A stretch of 20,118 bases of DNA. It comes from Planctomycetaceae bacterium (GTDB lineage Bacteria > Planctomycetota > Planctomycetia > Pirellulales > Pirellulaceae). The notes under the pieces were generated by a model. That model was not told the DNA's origin and did not search any database. It was given only the letters and a program-made list of their open reading frames with translations. Of this stretch, positions 6,603 through 14,117 are shown in pieces. A program made the position numbers and the translations under genes. The stretch's first letter is position 1, and each line of letters starts with the position of its first letter. The DNA lies in NCBI GenBank assembly GCA_007695205.1, contig REEF01000604.1, positions 1 to 20,118 of the forward strand. Direction: 5' to 3'.

Positions 6603-8225
6603 GTGTTCACGGTGAAACAACCGAACGAAACACGGGTTGGATTGGCTAGCCGTTTTATCAAGGCTTGCAAACAACGAAAACGCACGGTAAAGATTGCCGA
6701 TTCCATGGGCAATGAATTGACCGGCGGCGGACTGCTAGCGCGTTCGCTGATCCTTAGGCGGTTGCTGTTACGAGGCGTGCTGGCAGATGACGAGTCGTTT
6801 GTTGGCCTGTTGTTGCCGCCGTCTGTTGCTGGGGTGGTGGCGAACATGGCCATCTCGTTGGATCGCCGAAAACCCGTGAATCTGAATTACGCCGCATCGT
6901 CCGACGTGATCAATCAGTGCATCGCTCAGGCTTCCTTGCGTCATGTATTGACCAGCCGCGCGGTCATGGAGAAGTTCGATCTGAACCTGGATGCCGAACT
7001 GGTTTATCTGGAGGACTTTCGCAGCAAGGCGACTTGGCGCGACAAACTGAGCGGCGCCGTGGCCAGTTACCTGGTCCCTGCCCAATGGCTGTGTCGGTCA
7101 TTGAACCTTCATCGCGTCCGCGCGGACGATCTGGTCACCTTGGTGTTCACTTCGGGATCAACGGGCATGCCCAAGGGGGTGATGCTCAGCGAAATGAACA
7201 TCGGCTCGAACGTCCAGGCGATCGAACAGGTCTTCCGGCTGCAGCGCGAGGATGCCTTGTTGGGAATCCTACCCTTCTTTCATTCTTTCGGTTACACCGT
7301 CACTCTGTGGGCGGTGATGGCTTTGGACGTCCGAGGCGCCTACCATTTCAATCCGTTGGACGGTCGCCAGATCGGCAAACTGTGCCAGAAACAGCACGTG
7401 ACGGTGCTGGTAGGCACACCGACTTTTCTGCGAAATTACTTGCGACGTTGTGAAAAGGAGGATTTGGAATCCGTCGATACTGTGGTCGTCGGTGCCGAAC
7501 GTCTGCCGCCGGAACTGTCGGACGCTTTCGAGCAGCGTTTCGCAGTCCGGCCGATCGAAGGCTATGGCACCACCGAATGTTCCCCTCTGGTGTCGGTGAA
7601 TATTCCTGCGAGTCGCACGGTCGCAGGAAGATCAAGCGAATCCAAGGAGGGCACGGTGGGCCGTCCCATCCCGGGAGTCAAAGCCAAAGTAACCGATCTG
7701 GATACGGGCGAGGATCTGGGGGTCGACCAGCCGGGAATGTTGTGGATCAAAGGTCCAAACATCATGCAAGGTTACTACGGTCTGGAAGATTTGACCGCCG
7801 AGGTATTACGAGACGGCTGGTACCGGACCGGGGATGTCGCGTTGATCGACGCGGAGGGATTCATCCGCATCACGGGCCGTGAGAGTCGTTTTTCGAAGAT
7901 CGGTGGCGAGATGGTCCCACATCTTCGGATCGAAGAAGCGTTGGCGGCGCTGATCCCTGGCGACGAAGAGCAGGGTCCCAAGGCCATCGTGACGGCCATT
8001 CCCGATTCGCGTAAGGGGGAACGTCTGATCGTGATCCATACTGCGTTGGAGGTGACGCCCGACGAATTGTGCCTGGGATTGCTCAAGGCGGGCTTGCCCA
8101 AGCTGTACATCCCTTCTCGAGACAGTTTTCACCAAGTCGACGAACTGCCCATGTTGGGCAGCGGGAAATTGGACCTGAAGGGCATCCGGCAGATCGCATT
8201 GGAGCGATTCACCAGCGACACGTAG
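6603..8225 (+). CDS. Stand-alone Aas-like acyl-ACP synthetase / AMP-forming acyl ligase
   Basis: The protein has about 540 residues of the ANL superfamily. Visible core motifs are FTSGSTGMPKGVMLSE (phosphate loop) near residue 182, FFHSFGYTVTLW, the A5 motif EGYGTTECSPLVSVN, YRTGDVALIDAEGFIRITGR, and C-terminal GSGKLDLKG with the catalytic Lys. The order and wording resemble the C-terminal synthetase half of Aas (2-acylglycerophosphoethanolamine acyltransferase/acyl-ACP synthetase), but there is no acyltransferase domain. It probably activates a fatty acid with ATP and loads it on ACP or a similar acceptor; CoA as acceptor is an alternative. GTG at 6603 and GTG at 6612 are both plausible starts; GAAGGTG sits before the second. 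pgpA lies nearby on the other strand, so both lipid genes are close but not co-transcribed. Confidence 0.85.
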   Translation: MFTVKQPNETRVGLASRFIKACKQRKRTVKIADSMGNELTGGGLLARSLILRRLLLRGVLADDESFVGLLLPPSVAGVVANMAISLDRRKPVNLNYAASSDVINQCIAQASLRHVLTSRAVMEKFDLNLDAELVYLEDFRSKATWRDKLSGAVASYLVPAQWLCRSLNLHRVRADDLVTLVFTSGSTGMPKGVMLSEMNIGSNVQAIEQVFRLQREDALLGILPFFHSFGYTVTLWAVMALDVRGAYHFNPLDGRQIGKLCQKQHVTVLVGTPTFLRNYLRRCEKEDLESVDTVVVGAERLPPELSDAFEQRFAVRPIEGYGTTECSPLVSVNIPASRTVAGRSSESKEGTVGRPIPGVKAKVTDLDTGEDLGVDQPGMLWIKGPNIMQGYYGLEDLTAEVLRDGWYRTGDVALIDAEGFIRITGRESRFSKIGGEMVPHLRIEEALAALIPGDEEQGPKAIVTAIPDSRKGERLIVIHTALEVTPDELCLGLLKAGLPKLYIPSRDSFHQVDELPMLGSGKLDLKGIRQIALERFTSDT

Positions 8226-8258
8226 AAAACGTGGCGGCGAACGCGATCGTTGCGGGAA

Positions 8259-8281
8259 AAGACGGCCGGCAGCACCGTCTT
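8259..8281 (+). terminator. Hairpin after the AMP ligase gene, weak terminator candidate
   Basis: AAGACGG (8259-8265) and CCGTCTT (8275-8281) form a perfect 7-bp stem with a nine-base loop, 34 bases after the AMP ligase stop. It is followed by ACAAATCATTTC rather than a T-run, so it may be a weak or Rho-assisted terminator, or only a transcript-stabilising hairpin. Confidence 0.35.
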
Positions 8282-8427
8282 ACAAATCATTTCAACGCCG
8301 TTGGGGTTAAGATGACCCGCGATGGTCTGGGAGACGTGCGCATGAGGCACTAGCGTTGGTCGGCGGCTGGGGTTACGATGCCGGATTCGTTTTGATCCGA
8401 AAGCTTGGTCAGGGAGTCCCCCGCGTT

Positions 8428-11340
8428 TTGTCTGCCCGAATCATCGAGTTGCGTGGCGTCCGCGTACACAACCTGAAATCGGTCGATCTGGATCTGCCGC
8501 ACGGCCGATTGGTCGTGGTCTGTGGTGTCAGCGGCAGCGGCAAGACCAGTTTGGCTCTGGATACGCTGTACGCCGAGGGTCAACGGCGCTACATCGAGAG
8601 CTTTTCGGCCTACACCCGACAGTTCCTGGACCGGTTAGAGAAGCCGGATGCCGACCGGATCGATGGGATTCCACCGGCCATCGCAGTCACGCGCGAGAGC
8701 ACTTCGCGTTCCAACCGAGCGACCATCGGATCGACGACCGAAACGGCCGACTATTTGCGGCTATTATACGCCCGAGTCGCGCAGACGTTCTGCTTGGGAT
8801 GCGGCCAGCAGGTTCTGAAGGACACGCCACAATCGGCTGCTCAACGTCTGGGCCAGTTGCCCGAGGGGACTAGGTTGCTGGTGACGTTTCCGCAGCCTTT
8901 CGGCGATGGGGATACGCTGCCTTCGGTGGCGGCCGAATTGCGAGAGGACGGATTCGTCCGTGTGATCTATCAAGGGCGGACACGATCTCTGACCGATCGT
9001 TCCTGGATCGATGCGCCGGTGACCGATACCACCGGCCAGCCGCTGCTGGTGGTCACCGACCGGCTGACGGCCGGCAGCGTCTCGTCCGATCGTCTGCGGG
9101 ACTCGCTGGAGATCGCCTTTGCCAAGGGCCGGGGCACGTGCTACGTGCTGGTGCCGGCGACGGCGGACCAGGCAGCGATGGTCGTGGACCAACGGCCCTG
9201 GGACCGGTGGGGATTTAGCAGCCGTCTGCGTTGCGAGGCCTGCGAGCGGGACTACTTGGAACCCGAGCCGCGGTTGTTTGACTACAACAGCCCGTGGGGG
9301 GCTTGTCCTCAGTGCGAAGGGTTCGGGGACATCGTGGATATCGACATGGATCTGGTCGTGCCCCATCCGAACAAGAGCATCCGCGAAGGCGCCATCGCGC
9401 CGTGGAATACGCCCGCCTATGCCCACGAACTGCAGGAGCTGTTGGCGTTGGCCGACGACTACGGAGTGCCGGTCGACGTGCCGTTCCAGCAGTTAAGCCA
9501 GGCCCAGTTGCAACGGATCTACGACGGCGTACCCGAACGCAACTTTGGCGGTTTGCGAGGTTTCTTTGCCTGGCTGCAGCGGCGGAAGTACAAGATGCAT
9601 CTGCGCGTGTTCCTCAGCCGCTGGCGCAGCTATCGGCCTTGTCCGGCATGTGGCGGGGCTCGGCTGCGGCCCGAGTCGCTGGCAGCTCGGATCGCTGGAC
9701 GCAATCTGGCGGAAGTCTCGCGGATGAAGATCCAGGATGCCCGCCAATTCTTTGCCGATCTGCGGCTGGACGACTGGCAGCGCACGGTGGGACGCACCAT
9801 GCTGGAGCAGGTTCAGTCGCGGTTGCGGTACCTGTGCGATGTCGGGCTGGGGTACCTCAGCCTGGACCGAACCCTGCGGACGCTCAGCGGCGGCGAGGCT
9901 CAGCGGGTCGCGATGACCTCGGCGCTAGGTTCCAGCCTGGTAAACATGCTGTACGTGCTGGATGAACCGTCCGTCGGACTGCATCCGCGCGATATGGATG
10001 GGTTGACCGAGGCCATCGTATCGCTGCGGGATCGAGGCAATACGGTGGTGGTGACCGAACACGAGGTCTCGTTATTACACCGAGCCGATCAGGTCATCGA
10101 GATCGGTCCTGGGGCTGGTCAGCGCGGCGGCCAGGTCGTTTTTCAAGGTCCGCCCGAGCAGATGGTTCAGGCCGGCGGAAGTCTGACCGGGGAATTCCTG
10201 TGCGGGCGGCGCGGGGTCGCTCTACCGTCGCGGCGGCGCCCGCCGACTCGCGGTCGCATCCAGTTGACCGGCGCTCGAGGCAACAATCTGCAGGATCTGA
10301 CCGTCGAATTCCCGCTGGGCGTGCTCTGTCTGGTGACCGGGGTCAGCGGCGCTGGAAAAAGTACCTTGGTCCAGGACACCTTGTACGGCGCACTCTGCCA
10401 GCGAAAACGCAAGGAAAGCGCCAAACCTTGTCCGTATGAAGACGTGTTCGGTGATGGCCAGATCGATGACGTGATCCTGGTCGACCAGAACCCGATCGGC
10501 CGGTCGCCGCGGTCGAATCCGGTAACCTACATCAAGGCCTTCGATCCGATCCGAGCCGTGTTTGCCGAGACGATCGAGGCTCGTACGCATAACTATTCAG
10601 CCGGCCATTTCAGCTTTAACGTCGACGGGGGGCGATGCGAGGCGTGCAAGGGCGACGGCTATGTCCAAATCGACATGCAGTTCCTGCCCGACGTCTTCAT
10701 GCGCTGCAGTCATTGCGGTGGGACAAGATATCGCAAAGAAATCCTGGAAGTCACCTATCGCGGAAGGCATATCGCCGAAGTTCTGGAGATGACCGTTCGC
10801 GAAGCCTTTTCGTTCTTCCGCGGCCAGCCGAAAGTCCAAGGCAAACTGAAGCAGTTGATCGATGTAGGATTGGACTACCTACGGCTGGGACAACCGGCCA
10901 ACACGCTTTCGTCCGGTGAAGCCCAGCGGCTGAAATTGGCCGCTTACATGTCGGGGGCACGCCGTAACCGCACCCTGTTCCTGTTGGACGAACCGACCAC
11001 CGGGCTGCACTTCGCCGATATCGTCCAGTTGCTCGATTGTTTCGAAGCCCTGCTGGCCGTCGGGCATTCGTTGATCATCGTCGAGCACAATTTGCAGCTC
11101 ATGCGCGCTGCCGATTGGATCATCGATCTGGGACCCGGCGCCGCCGACGAAGGAGGACGCATCGTGGCAGAAGGCCCCCCCGAGGCGATCGCCGACCACC
11201 CCGATTCCCATACCGGCCGCTACCTCCGCAAGGCTTTGGACGGCAAAGGCTGTTCCTCGACGCTGTCCGAGCCGTCGGTTGGAGTTCACGATTCATCGTG
11301 TCTCGTGGAAGGCGACGCGGACCAGCACGATGAATCGTGA
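8428..11340 (+). CDS. uvrA: UvrA-type excinuclease ATPase (divergent form)
   Basis: The protein has 970 residues from TTG at 8428, chosen because AGGGAG lies upstream and the product then begins like UvrA (SARIIELRGVRVHNLKSVDL). The frame is open to 8356, and no ATG is available. In order: Walker A GVSGSGKTS at about residues 33-41, zinc-binding CEAC and CPQC, then CPAC, the signature LSGGEAQRV with Walker B LYVLDEPSVGLH, the second Walker A GVSGAGKST, zinc module CEAC...CSHC, and LSSGEAQRL with LFLLDEPTTGLH. UvrA loads UvrB on damaged DNA in nucleotide excision repair. Departures are TRE in place of the usual Gln-containing EQK after PAIA, and LSSGEAQ in the second signature. It could be a paralogue rather than the main UvrA. 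The last 20 codons or so lie inside an inverted repeat. Confidence 0.9.
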   Translation: MSARIIELRGVRVHNLKSVDLDLPHGRLVVVCGVSGSGKTSLALDTLYAEGQRRYIESFSAYTRQFLDRLEKPDADRIDGIPPAIAVTRESTSRSNRATIGSTTETADYLRLLYARVAQTFCLGCGQQVLKDTPQSAAQRLGQLPEGTRLLVTFPQPFGDGDTLPSVAAELREDGFVRVIYQGRTRSLTDRSWIDAPVTDTTGQPLLVVTDRLTAGSVSSDRLRDSLEIAFAKGRGTCYVLVPATADQAAMVVDQRPWDRWGFSSRLRCEACERDYLEPEPRLFDYNSPWGACPQCEGFGDIVDIDMDLVVPHPNKSIREGAIAPWNTPAYAHELQELLALADDYGVPVDVPFQQLSQAQLQRIYDGVPERNFGGLRGFFAWLQRRKYKMHLRVFLSRWRSYRPCPACGGARLRPESLAARIAGRNLAEVSRMKIQDARQFFADLRLDDWQRTVGRTMLEQVQSRLRYLCDVGLGYLSLDRTLRTLSGGEAQRVAMTSALGSSLVNMLYVLDEPSVGLHPRDMDGLTEAIVSLRDRGNTVVVTEHEVSLLHRADQVIEIGPGAGQRGGQVVFQGPPEQMVQAGGSLTGEFLCGRRGVALPSRRRPPTRGRIQLTGARGNNLQDLTVEFPLGVLCLVTGVSGAGKSTLVQDTLYGALCQRKRKESAKPCPYEDVFGDGQIDDVILVDQNPIGRSPRSNPVTYIKAFDPIRAVFAETIEARTHNYSAGHFSFNVDGGRCEACKGDGYVQIDMQFLPDVFMRCSHCGGTRYRKEILEVTYRGRHIAEVLEMTVREAFSFFRGQPKVQGKLKQLIDVGLDYLRLGQPANTLSSGEAQRLKLAAYMSGARRNRTLFLLDEPTTGLHFADIVQLLDCFEALLAVGHSLIIVEHNLQLMRAADWIIDLGPGAADEGGRIVAEGPPEAIADHPDSHTGRYLRKALDGKGCSSTLSEPSVGVHDSSCLVEGDADQHDES

Positions 11341-11346
11341 ACTCCA
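11280..11346. repeat. Perfect 21-bp inverted repeat forming the uvrA 3' end
   Basis: Arms at 11280-11300 and 11326-11346 are exact reverse complements, with a 25-base loop. The left arm reads TGGAGTTCACGATTCATCG and ends in TG. Each arm holds a smaller palindrome, CACGAT-TC-ATCGTG or CACGAT-GA-ATCGTG. The uvrA stop codon TGA (11338-11340) is within the right arm. It probably acts as a terminator or 3' stabiliser between the convergent uvrA and alcohol dehydrogenase genes. Confidence 0.9.
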
Positions 11347-11352
11347 GCGCAC

Positions 11353-11425
11353 GGGGTCGGGAGTCGTTTTCGGGCAACGATCAACCACATGCTAAGCGGC
11401 TCGCCCGAAAACGACTCCCGACCCC
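11353..11425. repeat. Perfect 23-bp inverted repeat between convergent genes
   Basis: Arms at 11353-11375 and 11403-11425 are exact reverse complements around a 27-base loop. The left arm starts GGGGTCGGGAGTCG and ends TTTTCGGGC. It begins 7 bases after the preceding inverted repeat. Both lie between uvrA and the minus-strand alcohol dehydrogenase gene. No T-run follows on either strand, so a Rho-independent terminator of the usual form is not supported. Confidence 0.9.
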
Positions 11426-11440
11426 TTCCGCGAAACGCGA

Positions 11441-11455
11441 CACGAATTCATCGTG
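11441..11455. repeat. Diverged third copy of the CACGA...TCGTG palindrome
   Basis: CACGAATTCATCGTG differs from the core of the inverted repeat at 11287-11300 by one inserted A, and the next bases (GCTCC versus TCTCG) are also similar. It lies just before the stop codon of the alcohol dehydrogenase gene, suggesting the element family is present three times within 170 bases. Confidence 0.6.
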
Positions 11456-11462
11456 GCTCCTG

Positions 11463-12659
11463 TTAAAGCGATTTTTCCAGGATCGTCGTCAGTTGCTGTT
11501 CGGTCACCGCGGGGTTGCAGGTCAGTTGTCCGCGAGCGTTGAAGCTGATCCGCCGCACATCGTCCAGAATCGGGCCCAGATCATCTTGGGTGATGCCGAC
11601 TTGAGACAACCGTGTCGGCAGGCCCGCTTGTTCGACAAACTGACGAAAAGCGTCGATCCCCTGGTCGATGATCTGTTCGCGTGTCCTGCGATGCGGATCC
11701 ACCTGCATCACACGCCGTGCCAGCCGAAAGTACCGTTCGGGCTTGATCGTCTTGAAGAAGTCCATCCAAGCCGGCATGACCAACGCCAGCGAGGTGGCAT
11801 GATTCACCTGATGACGGGCGGTCAGCACGTGTCCGATCTGATGCATGGGAGTCCAGGGGTCTCCGGGCGAGGCCCAGCCGTTGATCGCGCACGAGGCGCA
11901 CCACATCAATTCTTCTCGAGCATGACGATCGCGCGGATCGGCCAGCGCGGCGGGCAGGTTTTCGATCACCGTCCGCATCAACCCTTCCTGCCAGGCATGC
12001 AACAGATCCGACTGGTCCTGCCCGTTCAGATAGATCTCCATCACGTGCGAGATCGTATCCACGCCGCCGCAAGCCGTCTGCAGCGGCGGCAGGGTGTAGG
12101 TCAATCGCGGGTCCAGGATCGCCGTCCGCGGGAACAGGCAATCGCTCCAGATGTACGATTTTTCGCCCCGTTCGCGATGGCTGAGCACCGCGCAATTATT
12201 CATTTCGCTGCCCGTGGCGGCCAGCGTCGGCACCATCAGCGTCGGCAGGGCCGACTGGGGCGGCACGACCTGATCCTGATCGTGGCGGCTGTTCACCATG
12301 TTCCAGAGATCACTGCCCTGATAATCGACACCGGCCGCGATCGCTTTGGCCGTATCCATCACACTGCCACCACCGATGCCGATCACGCAATCAGCCGCGA
12401 TGTCCCGAGCCAATTCGACACCCCGCTGGACCATCTGCACCTCGGGGTTCGGTTGCACCTGGAAGAAGGTCGTCACCTGCATGCCGCTATCGACCAGTTG
12501 CTGGACGCCGCGCTGCAGGCTCTTTGTTAGCGCAGGTTCGTCCGCGTAGGACACCACCAGCGCCTTGTTGCCAATCGCCGCAGCCTCGTCGCCCAACCGC
12601 TTGAAAGCGCCCGCTCCGAAGACGATACGTACCGGATTGTGATATTCAAAAGGTCTCAA
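11463..12659 (-). CDS. Iron-type alcohol dehydrogenase, YqhD/BdhA-like
   Basis: The protein has 398 residues from TTG at 12659, with GAGGG four bases upstream. The N-terminus FEYHNPVRIVFGAGAF is typical of YqhD-like enzymes. The nucleotide motif GIGGGSVMDTAKAIAAG is near residue 94. Likely metal ligands are Asp201 and His205 in GGVDTISHVMEIY, His273 in PMHQIGH, and His287 in ARHQVNHATS, with spacing close to E. coli YqhD. Family members reduce aldehydes with NADPH or NADH in the cytoplasm; the substrate here is not known. The open frame extends far upstream into the preceding gene but without homology, so TTG is favoured. It follows the second Gfo/Idh/MocA gene by 47 bases and is probably the last gene of the DegT operon. 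Confidence 0.88.
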   Translation of the reverse strand: MRPFEYHNPVRIVFGAGAFKRLGDEAAAIGNKALVVSYADEPALTKSLQRGVQQLVDSGMQVTTFFQVQPNPEVQMVQRGVELARDIAADCVIGIGGGSVMDTAKAIAAGVDYQGSDLWNMVNSRHDQDQVVPPQSALPTLMVPTLAATGSEMNNCAVLSHRERGEKSYIWSDCLFPRTAILDPRLTYTLPPLQTACGGVDTISHVMEIYLNGQDQSDLLHAWQEGLMRTVIENLPAALADPRDRHAREELMWCASCAINGWASPGDPWTPMHQIGHVLTARHQVNHATSLALVMPAWMDFFKTIKPERYFRLARRVMQVDPHRRTREQIIDQGIDAFRQFVEQAGLPTRLSQVGITQDDLGPILDDVRRISFNARGQLTCNPAVTEQQLTTILEKSL

Positions 12660-12706
12660 AGAACCCTCGTTGCCCAAATGTTCGTTGGAAAATTGGAAAG
12701 TTCTGG

Positions 12707-14014
12707 CTACACGCTCCAGCGGCGATCCGGTCGGCAGCACAGCAGATTGGCCTGATCGTCGTCCAGGAACACTTCCTTGACCGGATCGAATCGCAGTGGG
12801 CGTTGCAACACCCAGGCGATGGCCGCCGCGTGGCAGGCGATGTGCGATCGTCGCATCACGTCCGGATTCGTCGACGTGGTGTCTCGGGAACGCATGCAAT
12901 CGAAGAATTCGCGGGAATGGGCCGACACGTCCAAACCGCGTACCCGGCGGGTCGTTGGCAGCTCTTTCTGCAGCGACTCGGGCTGGACAACGATCTCGCC
13001 TTCATCACCCGTCTCGACCCACCCCTCGTCGCCGATAAACCGAACGGGGCAGGTTCCCAAGCGGGTGATGTAGTGCGGCGATCGGTCTCCGAACGGCTCG
13101 GGCAAAAAGTCGATCACCAACCGCACTCCGTTCGCATAATGGCAGACGATATTCTGCTCGCCCGGTTCGTAGCGGATCGGCATCGTGTCATCCGCCTGAT
13201 TGGCCCATTGGCACAAGTCGACCGTATGGGCGCCCCAGTCCAGCACGCGGGCCCCGGAATCGAAATCCCATTGACCTCGCCATCCGCCGTCCACATACCG
13301 CTGATTGAACGGTCGCCAGGGCGCTGGGCCCAACCACAGATTCCAGTCCACTTCATCTGGCGGAGGCAAAGGTTGAGCGGGCAACCAGGTATTGTCCAGC
13401 ACCGGGATGTAGATGGACGCGTGCAAGGTGTGCAGTTTGCCCAATTTGCCGGTTTGGGCCAGTTGGACTGCGTGTTGGAAATTGGGAACGCTACGGCGCT
13501 GTGTGCCCGCCTGGAATACCCGTTGCTGGCGGTGCATGGTATCAGCCAGGGCTTGGCAGTCGGCGATGGTGATGCCGCACGGTTTCTCGCTGTACACGTC
13601 CTTTCCGGCTTCTGCTGCCAGGATGGAAGCCGCCGCATGCCAGCGGTCGCCCGTGGCGACCATCACCGCATCGATATCTGGCCGATCCAGCAATTCGCGA
13701 AAATCCCGGTAGACGACGCAATCGCCGTCTCCGTAGTGCTGGTCGACCAGTTGTTTGCCCGCTTGGCGCCGCGTGGCTTGGACGTCGGCAACGGCGACGC
13801 AGCGGACGTCATCGAACTGCAACATGGGGCGTAGATTGTAGGTGCAACGAGGCCCGATGCCGATGATTCCTAAGGTGATCTTCTCGCCCGGCGACACCGA
13901 TCCGGATCGGCCCAACGCTCGATCCGGGATAAAGCTGGCCATCGAGGTCGCCGCGGTCGCTGCCGCGGCTGCCAGGAAGAATTCGCGACGAGTTCTGGTG
14001 GTATGATGGATCAT
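12707..14014 (-). CDS. Tat-exported Gfo/Idh/MocA family oxidoreductase (second copy)
   Basis: The protein has 435 residues from ATG at 14014, which has GGGAG eight bases upstream; an in-frame TTG five codons earlier overlaps that site and is rejected. The N-terminus holds a twin-arginine signal (RTRREFFLAAAAA at about residues 7-19). The Rossmann motif is ITLGIIGIGPRC near residue 46, and EKP is at residues 143-145 in YSEKPCGIT. PPPDEVDWNLWLGPAPWRPF and RVLDWGAHTVDLCQW are typical of planctomycete members. It is distant from the copy at 3863-5200 and not a recent duplicate. Its neighbours are a DegT-family aminotransferase upstream and an alcohol dehydrogenase downstream, both predicted cytoplasmic, whereas this protein is predicted to be exported. 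The substrate is unknown. Confidence 0.9.
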   Translation of the reverse strand: MIHHTTRTRREFFLAAAAATAATSMASFIPDRALGRSGSVSPGEKITLGIIGIGPRCTYNLRPMLQFDDVRCVAVADVQATRRQAGKQLVDQHYGDGDCVVYRDFRELLDRPDIDAVMVATGDRWHAAASILAAEAGKDVYSEKPCGITIADCQALADTMHRQQRVFQAGTQRRSVPNFQHAVQLAQTGKLGKLHTLHASIYIPVLDNTWLPAQPLPPPDEVDWNLWLGPAPWRPFNQRYVDGGWRGQWDFDSGARVLDWGAHTVDLCQWANQADDTMPIRYEPGEQNIVCHYANGVRLVIDFLPEPFGDRSPHYITRLGTCPVRFIGDEGWVETGDEGEIVVQPESLQKELPTTRRVRGLDVSAHSREFFDCMRSRDTTSTNPDVMRRSHIACHAAAIAWVLQRPLRFDPVKEVFLDDDQANLLCCRPDRRWSV

Positions 14015-14117
14015 CCGATCGTCTCCCAAAAAAAGGTCTGTTGAGTCCCATGCCCGGCGACAGACCTGATTTTAGGCGATCGGAAAACACCGCGAAACCC
14101 GCAGCAACGCTTGTCGA

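Noticed and set aside
8356..8427. Upstream extension of uvrA by 24 codons from a TTG
   Set aside because: It lacks a Shine-Dalgarno sequence and extends beyond the conserved UvrA beginning; the TTG at 8428 fits family length and has AGGGAG upstream.
11337..12530. 397-codon plus-strand open frame opposite the alcohol dehydrogenase gene
   Set aside because: The product has no family features and mirrors the codon pattern of the minus-strand gene, which has complete metal and cofactor motifs.
12803..13834. 343-codon plus-strand open frame opposite the second Gfo/Idh/MocA gene
   Set aside because: It is a shadow of the minus-strand gene, with no ribosome site and no recognisable domain.
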